Positions 1 through 11,595 are shown, counted from the first letter of the stretch. The stretch: DNA of 64,000 nucleotides from Mytilus trossulus (GCF_036588685.1 NC_086380.1:36594692-36658691); one strand, 5' to 3'. Translations and numbers: made by a program. Notes: generated by a model not told the origin, from the sequence alone.

Positions 1-83
1 TGAATAGTACCCAAATATGATATAAAATTTGTTATATGGGCATTTCTGAACGTTGTTTTGCATTTAGTATATATATAAAAGGG

Positions 84-435
84 TTTGAATGTCAATGAGA
101 CAACTCTCCAGCCAAGTCACAATTTATAAAAGTAAACCATTATAGATGGAAAAAAAAAAAAAAAAAGTGACTGTCTTCAACACGGAGTCTTGGCTGACAC
201 CGATCAGCAAGATATACATGGCTCAAACATAACTAGTGTAAAACCACTCAAACGGGAAAACCGACGCGGTCTAATCTATATAAAAACGAGAAAAACTTAT
301 GAACCACATCAACAAACTACAACTACTGAACATCAGACTCCTGACTTAGGACAGGTGCAAACAATTGCAACGAGTTTAAACATTTTAATTGTATCAAACA
401 TTCGCCTTTATCTGAAATAATGGTGTAACATTGTA
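84..435 (+). repeat. Diverged copy of the 'cttcaacacggag' mussel repeat
   Basis: The stretch carries the landmarks of the family seen intact at 2538 and 44682: 'caatgagacaactctcca', 'cttcaacacggag', 'aaccactcaaacgggaaaac' and 'gacttaggacaggtgcaaac'. It is interrupted by an A-run near 150. The 76-codon open frame at 190-420 lies wholly inside the repeat and is not read as a gene. Confidence 0.8.
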
Positions 436-1055
436 TTTATAATACCCCGTTTTAGATAGTCAAACCTGACCCTTTCAAATACAAGGAGAAAAAACATACC
501 CCGATTTAGACAAATGAGCTAAAAATGCAACCCTGTACGTCGGAACATACCCGTCTCGGTGTCATATTTATCTAGCAAGTATCCACCAGGTACATGTACA
601 AGTAAAATGGCAATTGGAGAAGTTTCACACAAAACAACCATTTCATGTATGGATTTACTTACCGTTTTTGTTGTATAAAAAAGGTGTCCAAGTCCCCATC
701 GGAAAGGGAATTAGTATAAAAAGAATTCAGAGTATGTGTTTAATTATTTAATAAAGCAAATAATGATACGGGTTATTTTTGTGGAAAGGGGGGGGTACGC
801 CCTTTTACTCCCTTGCGTGGACCCGCTCCTGAAAATTTCAATTATTTTCTGAAGCTAGATGTCCTCGTCTGCAAACATTAATTGAATAGCATGTCCTTGG
901 TATTAATTCCAGTGTCTGGTAGAAAAGATTGGACACGATAAAAAAAATAACCTTTTATATTTTTGCCTTTATAGATACTATTTATTTACGCCATCTTTAG
1001 TTTCAGACGAATTGATCGAAAAATATCGTTGAGCTCACCTCTTTAGTGAACTCCC
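436..1055. other. No gene seen
   Basis: AT-rich sequence without a convincing exon, RNA gene or recognised repeat. A short G-run lies at about 787-795. Confidence 0.5.
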
Positions 1056-1059
1056 AAGT

Positions 1060-1345
1060 TCCAAATTGAAAGAGTTGGTATTGCTTTGTTTCATAAAATG
1101 AATGGCCAACGTAGATACAAGTATCTTGTCTTAGGGAGGGATGAATCCTACTTTGTAAAGGACCACTCTGATTCAAAAAAAAAATCTCTGATACTGACAT
1201 TATCGACAAGATGCTTGATTTCTTAATTGATAACATATTTGTTACGTTCGGAGGACGTGTTTTTCAACAGATTAGAAATTGACAATGAGGGTCGGTTGAA
1301 AACAAAACTTTACGACAAAAGAGATGATTTCTGCTTTCAAATTGT
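1060..1345 (+). pseudogene. Reverse-transcriptase fragment of a retrotransposon, internally deleted
   Basis: Read in shifting frames, the + strand encodes pieces typical of a reverse transcriptase that is abundant in bivalves: a 'NGQRRYKYLVLGRDESYFV' stretch (about 1098-1155), then 'FLIDNIFVTFGGRVFQQ' (about 1210-1269), then 'DKRDDFCFQIVNFPFLSSNI' (about 1313-1373). The reading frame changes at an A-run near 1174. The segment that should hold the catalytic part between GGRVFQQ and the C-terminal block is missing, so the copy is dead. The family attribution is from memory of bivalve retroelement proteins; the exact clade is not assigned. The 3' non-coding tail follows directly. Confidence 0.6.
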
Positions 1346-1725
1346 GAACTTTCCATTTCTAAGTAGCAACATTCCAGACTGTTGCACAAATGATACCGGA
1401 TATGTTCCTTATGTCGTAACTACAATCTCCTTCCCTTTAATGATGTGACCTACCGAATTTGACCATTTACAGGATTTGTTATCATATAAGCAACACAACG
1501 GATGCCACATGTGGAACAGGATATGCTTACCCTTCCGAGGCACCTGAGATCACCCTAGGTTTTGGTGGGGTTCGTGTTGCTTATTCTTTAGTTTTTTATG
1601 ATGTGTCATGTGTACTGTTGTTTGTGTGTTTGTCTTTTTCATTTTTAGCCATGGCGTTGTCAGTTTATTTTAGATTAATGAGTTTGACTGTCCCTTTAGT
1701 ATATTTCGTCTCTCCTTTCCAAGCC
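1346..1725 (+). repeat. 3' tail of the same retrotransposon family
   Basis: Contains 'aagcaacacaacggatgcc', 'cttacccttccgaggcacc' and 'ttagccatggcgttgtcag', which recur at 6085-6180, 10680-10900, 31915-32080 and, on the - strand, 48262-49080. The 125-codon open frame at 1459-1836 is this tail and is not a gene. Confidence 0.7.
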
Positions 1726-1854
1726 AAACCATTACCTCTGGCTTTTCCGTCTTACGACTTGCAATACGACCTACAAGTTTGCACAAGTTCATGTTTTTCT
1801 CTGGCTGTTTATGACGTCTTTACACTAAATCAATAGGATGTTGGATGTGTACGG

Positions 1855-2410
1855 ATTGATTGTTTAGTCTTAGATGCATGATTATTTAATTAGTTGTTAG
1901 TGGCTTTGAACTAGCTGTCAGATAACTGCGAGTACTCTCAGATCTGTTCTATGTGTCGGGATGTATAAGTACCCGGCCACGTCCACTTGTATTTTTTGTC
2001 TATCTGATGAGTTAAGCCTTTTTCAACTGATTTTTATAGTTCGTTCTTATGTTGTCCTGTTATCCCAATGTCCCAGATTAGGAAGAGGGTTGAAATCCCT
2101 CTAACATGTTTAACCACGCCACATTATTTATGAATGTGCCTGTACCAAGTCAGGAGCCTGTAATTCAGTGGTTGTCGTTTGTTTATGTGTTACATATTTG
2201 TATTTCGTTATTTTTTTTTTACATAAATGAGGCAGTTAGTTTTCTCGTCTGAATTGTTTAACAGTGTCTTATCGGGGCCTTTTATAGCTGACTATGCGGT
2301 ATGGGCTTTGCTCATTGTTAAAGGCCGTACGGTTACCTATAATTTTTGATGTTTGTGTTTTGTGGATAGTTGTTTCATTGGCATAATACCACATCTTCTT
2401 TTTTATATCT
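1855..2410 (+). repeat. Mussel interspersed repeat M2 (full copy)
   Basis: Landmarks in order: 'tagtggctttgaactagc', 'acgtccacttgtatttt', 'atctgatgag', 'caagtcaggagcctgtaatt', 'gctttgctcattgttaaagg', 'cataataccacatcttc'. Matching copies are at 11855-12412 and 61384-61845 (+) and 37478-37910 (-), with fragments at 15345-15475 and 33280-33400. No coding capacity is seen. One end resembles an end of the family at 2538, so the two may share termini. Confidence 0.8.
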
Positions 2411-2537
2411 TCTACAAATTTGGTGCTCCTACTTATAGCCACCAAACATGTCTTATTGCTTACGCACTGCGTGTTGATGCATTTTGTGTAAAAAGAATGT
2501 CACAAGTAATTTCCCGCGGATGACCATGTTGATATCA

Positions 2538-2819
2538 TAGATATAGGAAGATGTGGTGTGAGTGCCAATGAGACAACTCTCCATCCAAATAACAATTTAA
2601 AAATTAAACCATTATAGGTTAAAGTACGGCCTTCAACACGGAGCCTTGGCTCACACCGAACAACAAGCTATAAAGGGCCCCAAAATTACTAGTGTAAAAC
2701 CATTCAAACGGGAAAACCAACGGTCTAATCTATATAAACAAAACGAGAAACGAGAAACACGTATATATTACATAAACAAACGACAACTACTGTACATCAG
2801 ATTCCTGACTTAGGACAGG
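2538..2819 (+). mobile_element. Young copy of mussel repeat M1
   Basis: Starts 'tagatataggaagatgtgg' and ends 'gacttaggacagg'. By eye it matches 44682-44963 base for base over 282 bases, at a constant offset of 42144. Such identity between non-coding copies 42 kb apart suggests recent spread or gene conversion. No protein is encoded; it is probably a non-autonomous element. Confidence 0.8.
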
Positions 2820-3044
2820 ATAGACACGTATTCTCGCGAATAGATTGATTTGCTCAATTATAAAACATGGTAAAGTCTGAAATATTTCTTGCATATCATA
2901 CACGAAGTAGCAGGTATTTAATTATACATGTTTGATGTCTACAATTATTCAAATAAAGATAACCAAAAATAGATGTTTGTTAAAGTCCGGTCAAACAATT
3001 AAAACTTAATGCCAAAAAAATGAAAAATTCAAATTAAATATAAT

Positions 3045-3567
3045 TTGTTTTTGCTCTGTCTTGGAGTAAAGGCATATAACCCACATTATACATTCATAGA
3101 AATGTTCCATAAAAGTACACACCAAGACTCAAAAGATAGAATTTTAAAAGAATTTCAAACTGAAAGAAAGAAGGACCCGATGTGTGATTGCTATAGTTAT
3201 TTTTGGTATGGGTCTAAACATACGGCACGTAGACTTGTTAGTACATGTACATATTTGATGCCCTAAATCTGTACTCTTTTAGTAACAAGAGGCAGGCCGT
3301 TGTGCGAGAGATGGCCGACAAGAGCTAAGTCTCATTTACGACATGTTCACTACATGTCTTTGAAAAATACCGCTAGAGATAATCGTACAGAACAAAGATA
3401 GCATGTGTGTCCGTACGCAAGTACTGTCACTTATTTCAGACAAGAAAATAGTTGCAAGTCTGTCGGAAAGTAATATATGCAGTGGATGCGACTTGGAACA
3501 TTGTGATTGTTCTTCCTGTAGATCTTGTTCTGTGCGCATTAAACAGTGTCCATGCCAAAAGAGATAA
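3045..3567 (+). pseudogene. RecQ-like DNA helicase C-terminal fragment, frameshifted
   Basis: Three consecutive frames together resemble the end of the RecQ-type helicases common in bivalve genomes. About 3110-3165 gives 'MFHKSTHQDSKDRILKEFQ', like the start of the second helicase lobe. From 3181 a different frame gives 'CVIAIVIFGMGLNIRHVD', like the RecQ motif around A-FGMG-N. From about 3404 another frame gives a cysteine-rich tail with a CxxC-x5-CxCxxCxxC pattern, like the zinc-binding tail of that family, ending at a stop at 3565-3567. Frame changes near 3175 and between about 3240 and 3364, with stops between, make it non-functional. Repeat copies lie on its left. The family call rests on motif recognition only. 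Confidence 0.5.
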
Positions 3568-3639
3568 TTTTGCAATGTACAGACTTTCCTTAACCAAGAA
3601 TGTGTTGATGACAAACTAAGTTAAAAGTTTCTTGTTGCA

Positions 3640-3845
3640 TTTACAACTAATAGGTGAATGAAGATTTCTTTGCTCACCCATGGAGTTGTACATAGAGACT
3701 TGCCTGGTTAAAACTGAATTGTATAATAAATTTCAATACTGTCAATCCGACTAATGGGTGAATGCAGATTGCTTAGCTCGTCCAAGGAGTTGTTCGGTTC
3801 AAACTAGACTGTACATTAAATAATGATACTATCATCGGTGTTTCA
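3640..3845 (+). repeat. Two-copy tandem repeat, about 105-base unit
   Basis: 'ctaataggtgaatgaagatt' (about 3647) recurs as 'ctaatgggtgaatgcagatt' (about 3752), each followed by similar 'aaggagttgt' and 'actgtacat'-like text. Confidence 0.6.
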
Positions 3846-3849
3846 CTTC

Positions 3850-5290
3850 AATTTTTATTTAAAAACCAAGCATAAACCATAATTATAAAATTATTCAATT
3901 GAGCCAATGCAATGGTATCAAACTGTAAACTAAATATAAAATCATTCCTGACTTAGAAGAAAATGACTGAGATAGTTCAGCTGTACAGGGAGACCGTTAA
4001 TTGAATGGCTTTGAGTATACCGATCATTTACAGGTTTTTTTTTATATTCTATCTAGTTTTTATTTTAGATACAAAGAAAATCTTCATGTAAATTTATCAT
4101 ATAACAAAATAACTTCTGTTATGTCTATACGTTATCTTGTAGTGAGGGTTTATCACCATGTGCTCCTGTTCAAAGGAGGTTTACACACAGAAGAATAAAA
4201 TTTCGTTTCGTTTCACGAAGGAATCCGTTTTTGTATTAGCCGTTTTTGAAAGTTTGAACCTGATGTTGATGAATGTTGAAAAATGTTGAATTGTTATATT
4301 ATGACACATTTTCGTCGTATTTAAAGCAATATAATGTGATATTTTGCTTCTTAGTATGATTGGACACACTTAAAAACAAGGTACACATGTTTATTTGAGA
4401 ATTTTTTTTTGCTACGCGAATTTTGCCTATAGCGATATGACCTCGGGTGGCACATTGATAGTAAAAAGAAAATATCAGAACAGCAAATAGAAATAGTGAA
4501 TAATGCCCCCGAGGTCATATGTTATAGGACTAGGAATATGACAGTTGTCTTTTATTTTGTCATTTGCTTAAGGAATTTCCGTGTAGAACTTTCCTCGGAG
4601 TTCGGTATTGTAATTTAACTTTTAGTTTTAATAACCGAAATTCAAAAAAAAAATTACGAATCAATGCGAATGTTTGTTTTTGTTGCTTCACGTGCAGTGA
4701 CAAATATTTTTAGCATGTCGAGCGCACCCTTAGAAAGTGTTTTTAAATGCTCCATAATTAAATTTGTGTATAACAATATTTGTTATTTCATAAGCTTGTT
4801 TTATTTCGGGAAAACATTGCTAGCACTGCTTACAACAATCCTCTTTCCATTTAAAAGCGAATTGCCAAATATTAGAGTACACGGAGGAAAGACTGTGGAT
4901 TTTCTATCAAATTCCCAAATTGTTACTAGCACTGAATCAACAAAAGGGTACATACTCTTTGATTTTCCTCCTTTTTGTTGAATAATCAATAAATCGAACA
5001 CACATATCAGCCAAACGCAATCTTCACTGATTGATAATTTCTCAGTGAAATCTTATAAACACGACTAAATAACAATATACCATACAACATAAAAAATCCA
5101 CAGCTTTACAAATTCTAAAGTAAAAAAGAAATCACGCGTTAAAATCATTTCAAATATAAATCATTGCAAAAATGCCAAACATGAAAGGGAATACAACTTT
5201 TCGCCAGAAAAATGTCGATTGATGTGAACACATGTCCGGAATTGAAATAAAATAAAATGCAGAAGTTTCACCAATCATATCGTTTAGCAT
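3850..5290. other. No gene seen; one imperfect inverted repeat
   Basis: AT-rich. An imperfect inverted repeat pairs 'gatatgacctcgggtggca' (4434-4452) with 'tgcccccgaggtcatatg' (4504-4521). The text near 4590, 'ttcctcggagttcggtat', resembles the reverse complement of the left end of the element at 22437. Open frames of about 60-105 codons here show no protein-like conservation. Confidence 0.5.
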
Positions 5291-5294
5291 TTAT

Positions 5295-5945
5295 ATTTAT
5301 GTATGGAGTTCAAGAGTAACCCTTAAAACCAATTTAAATCACAAATCATGGTTAGAAATGTCAACTGTGATATAAGTCTATCGAAAAAAGAGTCGTATCG
5401 CTTATTACTAACTTTCTTCAAAAACTAAATCGGGTCGAATGAAGTTTAATATGACGGTTGTACGCATTTGATGCACGTACAAATATTGCTTGGTAAAAAT
5501 CGAGGTTGTTTGTGGTTTTTTTCCCACAATCATGAGATGCTTTGTTTGAGGTAGAGCATTAACTTAAAATCCCCTCATAAAGTATGAAGTTCAAGAGTAA
5601 TCCTATTAACCAATTTATTTCTCAATGTTGAGAAAAAGAGTTAAATAAATAATGATACAAGTCTATCGAAACACCAATTATATCGCTTATTTCTACTTTT
5701 CTTAATAAACTAAATCGGGTCAGTTACAGTATAATACGACGGTTGTCAGCATTTAATGCACGTGCAAATAATGCATGCTAAATCATTCATGTTTGTGTGC
5801 TTTTTCCACAATTCTCAGATGTTCTGTAATTAAGATACAGCATTAATTAAAAATCCCCTTTACATGTTTGAAACCCTGATAACCAATTTAGTTCACAAAT
5901 CATGTTTAGAAAAGGGTTAATAATGATATTAGTCTATCAAAACAG
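5295..5945 (+). repeat. Tandem repeat, about 281-base unit, 2.3 copies
   Basis: 'gagttcaagagtaacc' (5306) recurs as 'aagttcaagagtaatcc' (5587). 'aactaaatcgggtc' occurs at 5424 and 5708, and 'agtctatcg' or 'agtctatca' at 5375, 5661 and 5931. Copies are diverged. Confidence 0.7.
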
Positions 5946-6041
5946 CGGCGGGGTCTTCGATGGCAGTTAGGTATGGTCATTTAAGGACGTTTTTATCGGC
6001 AATGGCACTTCATTTGAAGAGGGGGCAGGAGGGGTTATGAA

Positions 6042-6190
6042 ATGCCAATAATAAAACCTTATATTCTGTACTTTTATTTGTCTGTTTGTCTTCTTTTATT
6101 TTTAGCCATGGCGTTGTCAGTTTATTTTCAATGTATGAGTTTGCCTGTCCCTCTGGTATCTTTCATCCCTTTTTCATTACAACATCATAT
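6042..6190 (+). repeat. Fragment of the retrotransposon 3' tail
   Basis: 'tttttagccatggcgttgtc' and 'tgcctgtccctctggtatc' match the tail at 1346-1725. It does not encode METTL27 residues even though it lies just upstream of that gene. Confidence 0.6.
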
Positions 6191-6487
6191 CACCTTATCG
6201 CTAATCCCGGCTGACGCGGCCGCTTGAACTTTTGACGCATACAACAATCACTTTTCCATTGTGGCGTCCAATATTTTGTTTTATGACGTCAAAATTTTAC
6301 GGGAACCTGTGTGATATCCAGTTATGGCGGACAAATAGCGATAAGGTTTAGTTTAAACAGGTATATTACTTGGCTTGTAAGCGTTTGCTCAAATGAATAC
6401 ACTTCGTATTGGAAATGCCGTTACCTTTGTCAGTGCTACATGTAAATATAACAGAAAAAGTTTTATAAATTTTCTCTTTTGTTTTAG
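6191..6487. other. Possible 5' region of the METTL27-like gene
   Basis: More CpG-rich than its surroundings near 6210-6310, with 'gctgacgcggccgc' and a 'tgacgtca' palindrome at about 6283. These could be promoter elements but may equally be repeat sequence ('atggcggacaaatagcg' looks repeat-derived). No first coding exon was identified. Confidence 0.25.
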
Positions 6488-6588
6488 ATCATTTTAATGA
6501 GAGATTGAAGGAAATTTTGGTAGGAAAAGTGACATCAGACACAGCAGTCAAAATCTATGATGAATGGGGACAGAACGGATATGATCAG
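6488..6588 (+). CDS. METTL27: METTL27-like gene, first recognised exon
   Basis: Preceded by 'ttttgttttag' and followed by GT. It encodes a helix ending 'YDEWGQNGYDQ', the conserved N-terminal motif of the family. It starts at phase 1, taking one base from an unseen upstream exon. Confidence 0.75.
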
Positions 6589-9500
6589 GTAGTGTATGTA
6601 TATAAATATATGTATAGATAAAAATAACATCAAACTCGAGTCAGTATTGTATTCTGTCTACGATAGTAGGGAGAAGGAGGTTGTACGTCCGTTCTTTTGT
6701 TCAAAGTAGTTAAACTTGAGGCATCAGCTTGCAACTTTTCTCACACGTTCATTTAAATAGGAACTGTTTATCTATATGCCAAATTGGACAAGGAAATTCT
6801 TAGAATTCGTTATTCTGAGGTCAATATTAAGTGATCCCTTAAATGATTACCGGAATTGCTACAGCAACCAAGGTCATTACATTAATAACTAGTAACTCCA
6901 AACCTCAATGCTTCAGCATTGTTTTATAATGTCCCTTCTTTACAAGTTACGATGTCAATTAAACAACTATCAAACAAAGTTCAATTGACGTGGGGATACA
7001 AGTTTTACTCTTAGTCTTCCGTTCGGCAGTAAAACTATGTGCGGGATGTAAAAGTACGCAGCCACATTCGGTCAGAATGTTGACGCTAACCATAAACCTC
7101 ATTTAGAGGAAGCATGAGGCTCTATGCACGTTACGAAGGCATGCAACAACTCTTTCCGGGGACGTAGTTGACCCGTTACAAGGCTACATTTCAGTCCGTA
7201 GTCAATTTACATTACTATAGGTCATCGTTAGGTCTTCACAAATTAGGGGAAAATCATAATCTCTTTATAATATGTTAAGCTCTTTGAAACTTCATTTGGA
7301 CGAATTCAAAAAGTTTCTGCGTCAGTCCGGTGCATTTGGTGCTAACAGAATAATGTGTTACTAAATTCTATAGGAAAGTTTCATTATTAAGTAAAATGTG
7401 TGTTCTGAATCAGCTGTAACAACAATGCATACAGTTATATATATGGCAATAGATTATCTGACACTGTGTATATTTTAATTATAATAAACGTTAGAGTATT
7501 TATATTTGGAAAAAAAAATACTTTTGTAACAAAGTACTTGAATATGTTTTTCCGATGAACAGTCGGTTTCAGCACAAGCGTACATTGGACCAGAAGTTAC
7601 AGCAAAGACTATAGCCTCTTTATATGACAAATCTGAGAGGGACACGATTCAATTGTTGGATATAGGTGCTGGAACAGGGTTGGTTGGAGAACAGGTAATT
7701 TTGTGATAAGATAAAGATAAACAAAAACAAAATACTTATTAAACTACAATGTATTGCAACGAAAAGTTATCATCTTCTTCCTTTGGACTCGGTGGCCATG
7801 TGGTCTCAATAGTTCTACTAGTGTAAGCACTAGCCAGTCAACACTGAGTTAGTGAAAACCGACCGTGCGGGTGCACTCGACTTCAATCTTAAATGACTAG
7901 GATTTTCAGTTTTCTTATAGAAGGTCGGTAGTTTTCTTCGGGCACTCCAGTTTTATCCACCAATAAAAACTGACCGCCACGAAATAATCCAAAATGGCTC
8001 TTAAAACACCAACAATCAATGATATTCTTTGGACTCAGATAGTTGACTATCATACTACATCTCCGTTTTTTTCTATTATATTATAATAAAAACGAATTAA
8101 AAGTAAGTGATTATTACAACTGACTCTTATAAAAGAATACTTTAAACAAAGACAGTAGTCGGTTAAACACTATTTTTGTGCAGAATTAAATAAAATTTAT
8201 TCCAACAAAACTTTTGATTTTAAAAGTTCTTGATCATTAATTAAGTACCTTATAACACAACATAATTTTCAATAAATATTGAAATTTGTTTCATCTTTAG
8301 CTCCGTAAATTTGGATTCAGCAAAATTGATGCACTTGAACCAGCAGATGGAATGTTAGCATGCGCAAGGAATAAGAACCTTTACAGAAACTACCACAATC
8401 ACTATCTTAAGAAAGATACATTGATCGATGCAAATGGTATGATGTATAATGGTTTGGATGGGGCCGTTCATTTTTTGTATTCTTCATAGTTATTGGTTAT
8501 TTTCTTTGTTCTTTATATTCTTGCATCCCATTATTGTCAATTTTTTTGGTCTATTTTTCTCTGTTTTGGTGCCTATTTTCTGAAGTATTGGTTCATTATT
8601 ATGGTTTTTTTTAACCCCATCGCCACCCTCATGGATCATAACAGTAGAGTGTCGTTATTGCCAGACATACGTCATCGTAACCAAACGCGATCATAGACGT
8701 ATAGTGTTTTCTCCTTTAAGAGGGTCTGGGTGAGGTTAACGGAGTAGGACATAATAAGGCAATACTACAAAAAGAAAAAGAGTATAATGGTGGTGGTGGG
8801 ACTTAACATAAACTTTTCAAAATGATATTGTGTAAAAAACTTTATAGAATAGAGAATTTGTACCTAATAACTAGAGGCTCTTCAGAGCTTGTGTTGAACG
8901 TTTTTACCCCTGTCAAATTTGCTCTAAATGCTTTGGTTTCAGAGATACACGCCACAATCTACATTTAACCCCTATGTTCAATTTAGCCATGGCGGCCATC
9001 TTGCTTGGTTGGCCAAGTCACCTGACACATTTTCAAAATTCAAATACCCCAGTGATGATTTCGGCCAAGTTTGGTTAACTTTGGCCCAGTAGTATCAGAG
9101 GAGAAGATTTTGTAAAAGATTACAAAATTGTATAAAAAGTGTTAAAATTGACTATAAAGGGCAATACATCCGTACGGGGTCGACTGTCAATTTTGGTCAT
9201 GTTGAATTATTTGTAGATCTTACTTTGCTGAACATTATTTTTGTTTACAGTTTATCTCTATATATTATAATATTTAAGATAACCAAAAACGGCAAAATTT
9301 CTTTAAAATAACCAATACAGGGGCAGCAACCCAACAACGGATTTTTGGATTTGTCTGAAAATTTGTGGGCTGATAGATCTTATTTTAATTAACAGTTTAA
9401 CTACTACCATATTTGCTCTAAATGCTTTAGTTTCAGAGATAGATATAAGCCAAAAACTGCATTTTACCCTATGTTCTATTTTTAGCCATGTCGGCCATCT

Positions 9501-11595
9501 TGGTTGACAGGCGGGGTCATCGAACACAGTTTTTAAACTACATATCCCAATGATGATTGTGGCCAAGTTTAGTTAAAATTTACTTCAAAGGGCAATAACT
9601 CCTTACGGGGTCGACTAACAATTTTGTAATGTTGACTTATTTGGAGATCTTACTTTGCTGAACATTATTGCTGTGTACCATGTTTACAGTTTATCTCTAT
9701 CTATAATAGAATTCAAGATAATAACCAATAATGTCAAATTTTACTTAAAATTACCAATTCTTGGGCAGCAACCCAATGACGGGTTGTCCGATTAATCTGA
9801 AAATTTCAAGGCAGATATATCTTGACCTGATTTACAATTTTACCCCATGTCTGATTTGCTCTAAATGGTTTTGTTTCAGAGATATAAGCCAAAATCTACA
9901 TTTTACCCCTATGTTATATGTTTTGCCATGACAGCCATCTTGGTTAATTGGCCGGGTCACTGGACACATTTTTAAAGATAGATACCTCAATGATGATTGT
10001 GGCCAAGTTTGGTTTGATGAGAAAAGCTCACTTGACCTTTCAGGTCAGGTGAGCTAAAAAGGCAATATAGAAACAAATGACCCACCCTCCACCATCAAGA
10101 CCCTATATTTATTTTTTTAAGCGACAAGCTGTATGGCATCAATTTTAGACTTTAAACGTTTCAATATAATATCATTATTGCCAAAGCTATAGGAACTTAA
10201 GTATTAACTTTTAGTTTACTTCAATACTTTTGATTTCGCGATAAAAAAAAAGGGGATTTTGTGACATTAATGTTAACGTTGTCCAGTTTATGTGCATTAC
10301 TGTTTAATCTTTTACAAATCACCAGCAATAATGATACTCATACAATTTTTAATATTTGCAGGTTTATATGATTGTGTTTGCACATGTGGATGTATGGCTC
10401 CCGGCCACATTCCGGTTGACTCGCTTCATGATTTTCTGCGTTTCACGAAAAAAGGTAAACAGTTATATTATAGAATATTGTATGCAATATTGATAGTTTG
10501 TTTCATAATAACATCTAGTTTGAAATATTTTAGGCTTGTTAATGACGAGTGTGCAATGTTCATGTTCGTTTGCGTACAAAGCACACATTCGCGAACAATC
10601 ATATAATTGCAAACCGCAATAGTCTTTAGCGCTATATTTACCGAATAAGACTATTTACCGGGTTTTTAATAATTTGACAAACATGACGGATGACACATGT
10701 GGAAAGGATCTATAACCCGTTCTGGAAAACATGAGATCAACTCCCGTTTTTGTTTCGGTTCGTTTTACTTAGTTTTATTTTTTTTCTATGTTGTGTTTCG
10801 TTGGCTGTTAAACAAAAACCTGGTAATTGTTTTTCAGATATTGCGTTGTCAGTTTATTTTTTATCTATGAGTTTGATATCTTTCGACTCTCTTGTTAATG
10901 TCGTTATTGACTTTGTAACAAGGGATCTATTTGTATCAGTTGATACCGTCAATATGAATCATATTTTCATTAACAACGAAGAACTCGGAAATAGCACATT
11001 GATCTGTTCGAAAGTAATGATATTTAGACCATCAATAAATCAGGACAGCTTAACATTCATAAACATCTTAAACCAATCACGGTATTTTTAGAGGTTAATA
11101 CTGTCCATTTTTAGTTTTTATGTAAGGCTGTATAGACTGTTGCGTGTCTTTTCGTCGTTTTTCGTGGTTTTTTTAATGATTCTAAGTCTCACGTCAACCG
11201 ATGAGGTTTGTTTCTCCCTTTGGTAACTTGTGCCTCTTAATTATTATATATTAATTTAGATCATCAATAAATATAGCAAAATTTCCATTTCAATTCATCC
11301 TTTTGTTCCTGCAGATCAAAATTTTCTTAACTTGCGAAAAAAAGAAAAAAAGATGTTAATTTGGTGTAGTTTTATACTTTAAAAGTTTGTTTTAAATATT
11401 TTTTGTTTTGCAGGTGGAAATATTGTTTTGACAATGAAACAACTCTATCATGATGTGCCAGGATATTCCGAATCAATGCAGTCTTTGATAAAAGATTTCG
11501 AAAACAGTGGGAAATGGGAAAAGAAATTGGAGTCACAATTCCCAAATTATTTTGAAGATGCAATAGGTGTCACATACGTCTTCAAACTTCTATAA
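6488..11595 (+). CDS. METTL27: METTL27-like (WBSCR27-type) class I methyltransferase, first exon not found
   Basis: Five exons fit one open frame: 6488-6588, 7563-7694, 8301-8436, 10362-10454 and 11414-11595, all with AG/GT borders and compatible phases. They give 214 residues plus the stop. The order matches the METTL27 family: an N-terminal helix with 'YDEWGQNGYDQ', the SAM-binding glycine loop 'LLDIGAGTGLVGEQ', the acidic post-I segment 'IDALEPADGMLACAR', the 'CGCMAPGHIPVDSLHDFLR' region, then the last strands with 'GGNIVLTMKQ'. The family is predicted to be a cytosolic SAM-dependent methyltransferase of unknown substrate. The first visible exon has no in-frame ATG and starts inside a split codon, so at least one upstream exon is missing. 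Introns contain a SINE (intron 2) and a large bivalve repeat (intron 3). Confidence 0.85.
7563..7694 (+). CDS. METTL27: METTL27-like gene, SAM-binding exon
   Basis: 44 codons in phase 0. Contains the methyltransferase motif I, 'LLDIGAGTGLVGEQ'. Followed by the donor 'gtaatt'. Confidence 0.9.
7785..7995 (+). mobile_element. tRNA-derived SINE, diverged copy
   Basis: 'ggtggccatgtggtctcaat' resembles the A-box end of a mollusc tRNA-derived SINE. The body 'gactaggattttcagttttc', 'gggcactccagttttatcc' and 'accaataaaaactgaccgcc' is its conserved tail. It lies in intron 2 of the methyltransferase gene. A related head is at 31321. Confidence 0.7.
8301..8436 (+). CDS. METTL27: METTL27-like gene, post-motif-I exon
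   Basis: Preceded by 'catctttag', followed by 'gtatga'. It encodes 'FGFSKIDALEPADGMLACAR', whose acidic residue after beta-2 usually contacts the SAM ribose. Ends with one base of a glycine codon. Confidence 0.9.
8870..10062 (+). repeat. Bivalve 'ggggcagcaaccca' repeat, about 2.5 internal monomers
   Basis: 'tttgctctaaatgctttggt' (8919) recurs at about 9412 and 9855. 'tagccatggcggccatcttg' (8984), 'aggggcagcaacccaacaac' (9318) and 'tgatgattgtggccaagttt' (9551) are the family's landmarks. It ends in the hairpin 'agctcacttgacc' / 'ggtcaggtgagct' (10026-10055), typical of this family. Other copies are at 20995-22436 and 23443-23952. It fills intron 3 of the methyltransferase gene. Confidence 0.8.
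10362..10454 (+). CDS. METTL27: METTL27-like gene, fourth recognised exon
   Basis: Borders are 'atatttgcag' and 'gtaaac'. It encodes 'CGCMAPGHIPVDSLHDFLR', the segment after strand 4 that is well conserved in this family. Phase joins 'g' + 'gt' on each side. Confidence 0.9.
10680..10900 (+). repeat. Retrotransposon 3'-tail fragment
   Basis: 'gatgacacatgtgga' and 'gatattgcgttgtcagttta' match the tail at 1346-1725. The open frame at 10750-11091 begins in it and has no further protein-like feature. Confidence 0.55.
11414..11595 (+). CDS. METTL27: METTL27-like gene, last exon
   Basis: Preceded by 'ttttgttttgcag'. It encodes 'GGNIVLTMKQLYHDVPGYS' and the C-terminal strands, ending '...VFKLL' with stop TAA at 11593-11595. 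Confidence 0.9.

Noticed and set aside
1459..1836. 125-codon open frame
   Set aside because: Covers the non-coding 3' tail of a retrotransposon that recurs elsewhere with stops in the same frame.
1985..2025. 'atctgatgag' as a possible hammerhead core
   Set aside because: No GAAA or cleavage-site segment in the right arrangement; it is part of repeat M2 and recurs in all its copies.
3336..3614. 92-codon - strand frame
   Set aside because: Shadow of the helicase relic on the + strand, whose cysteine-rich tail gives the better protein match.
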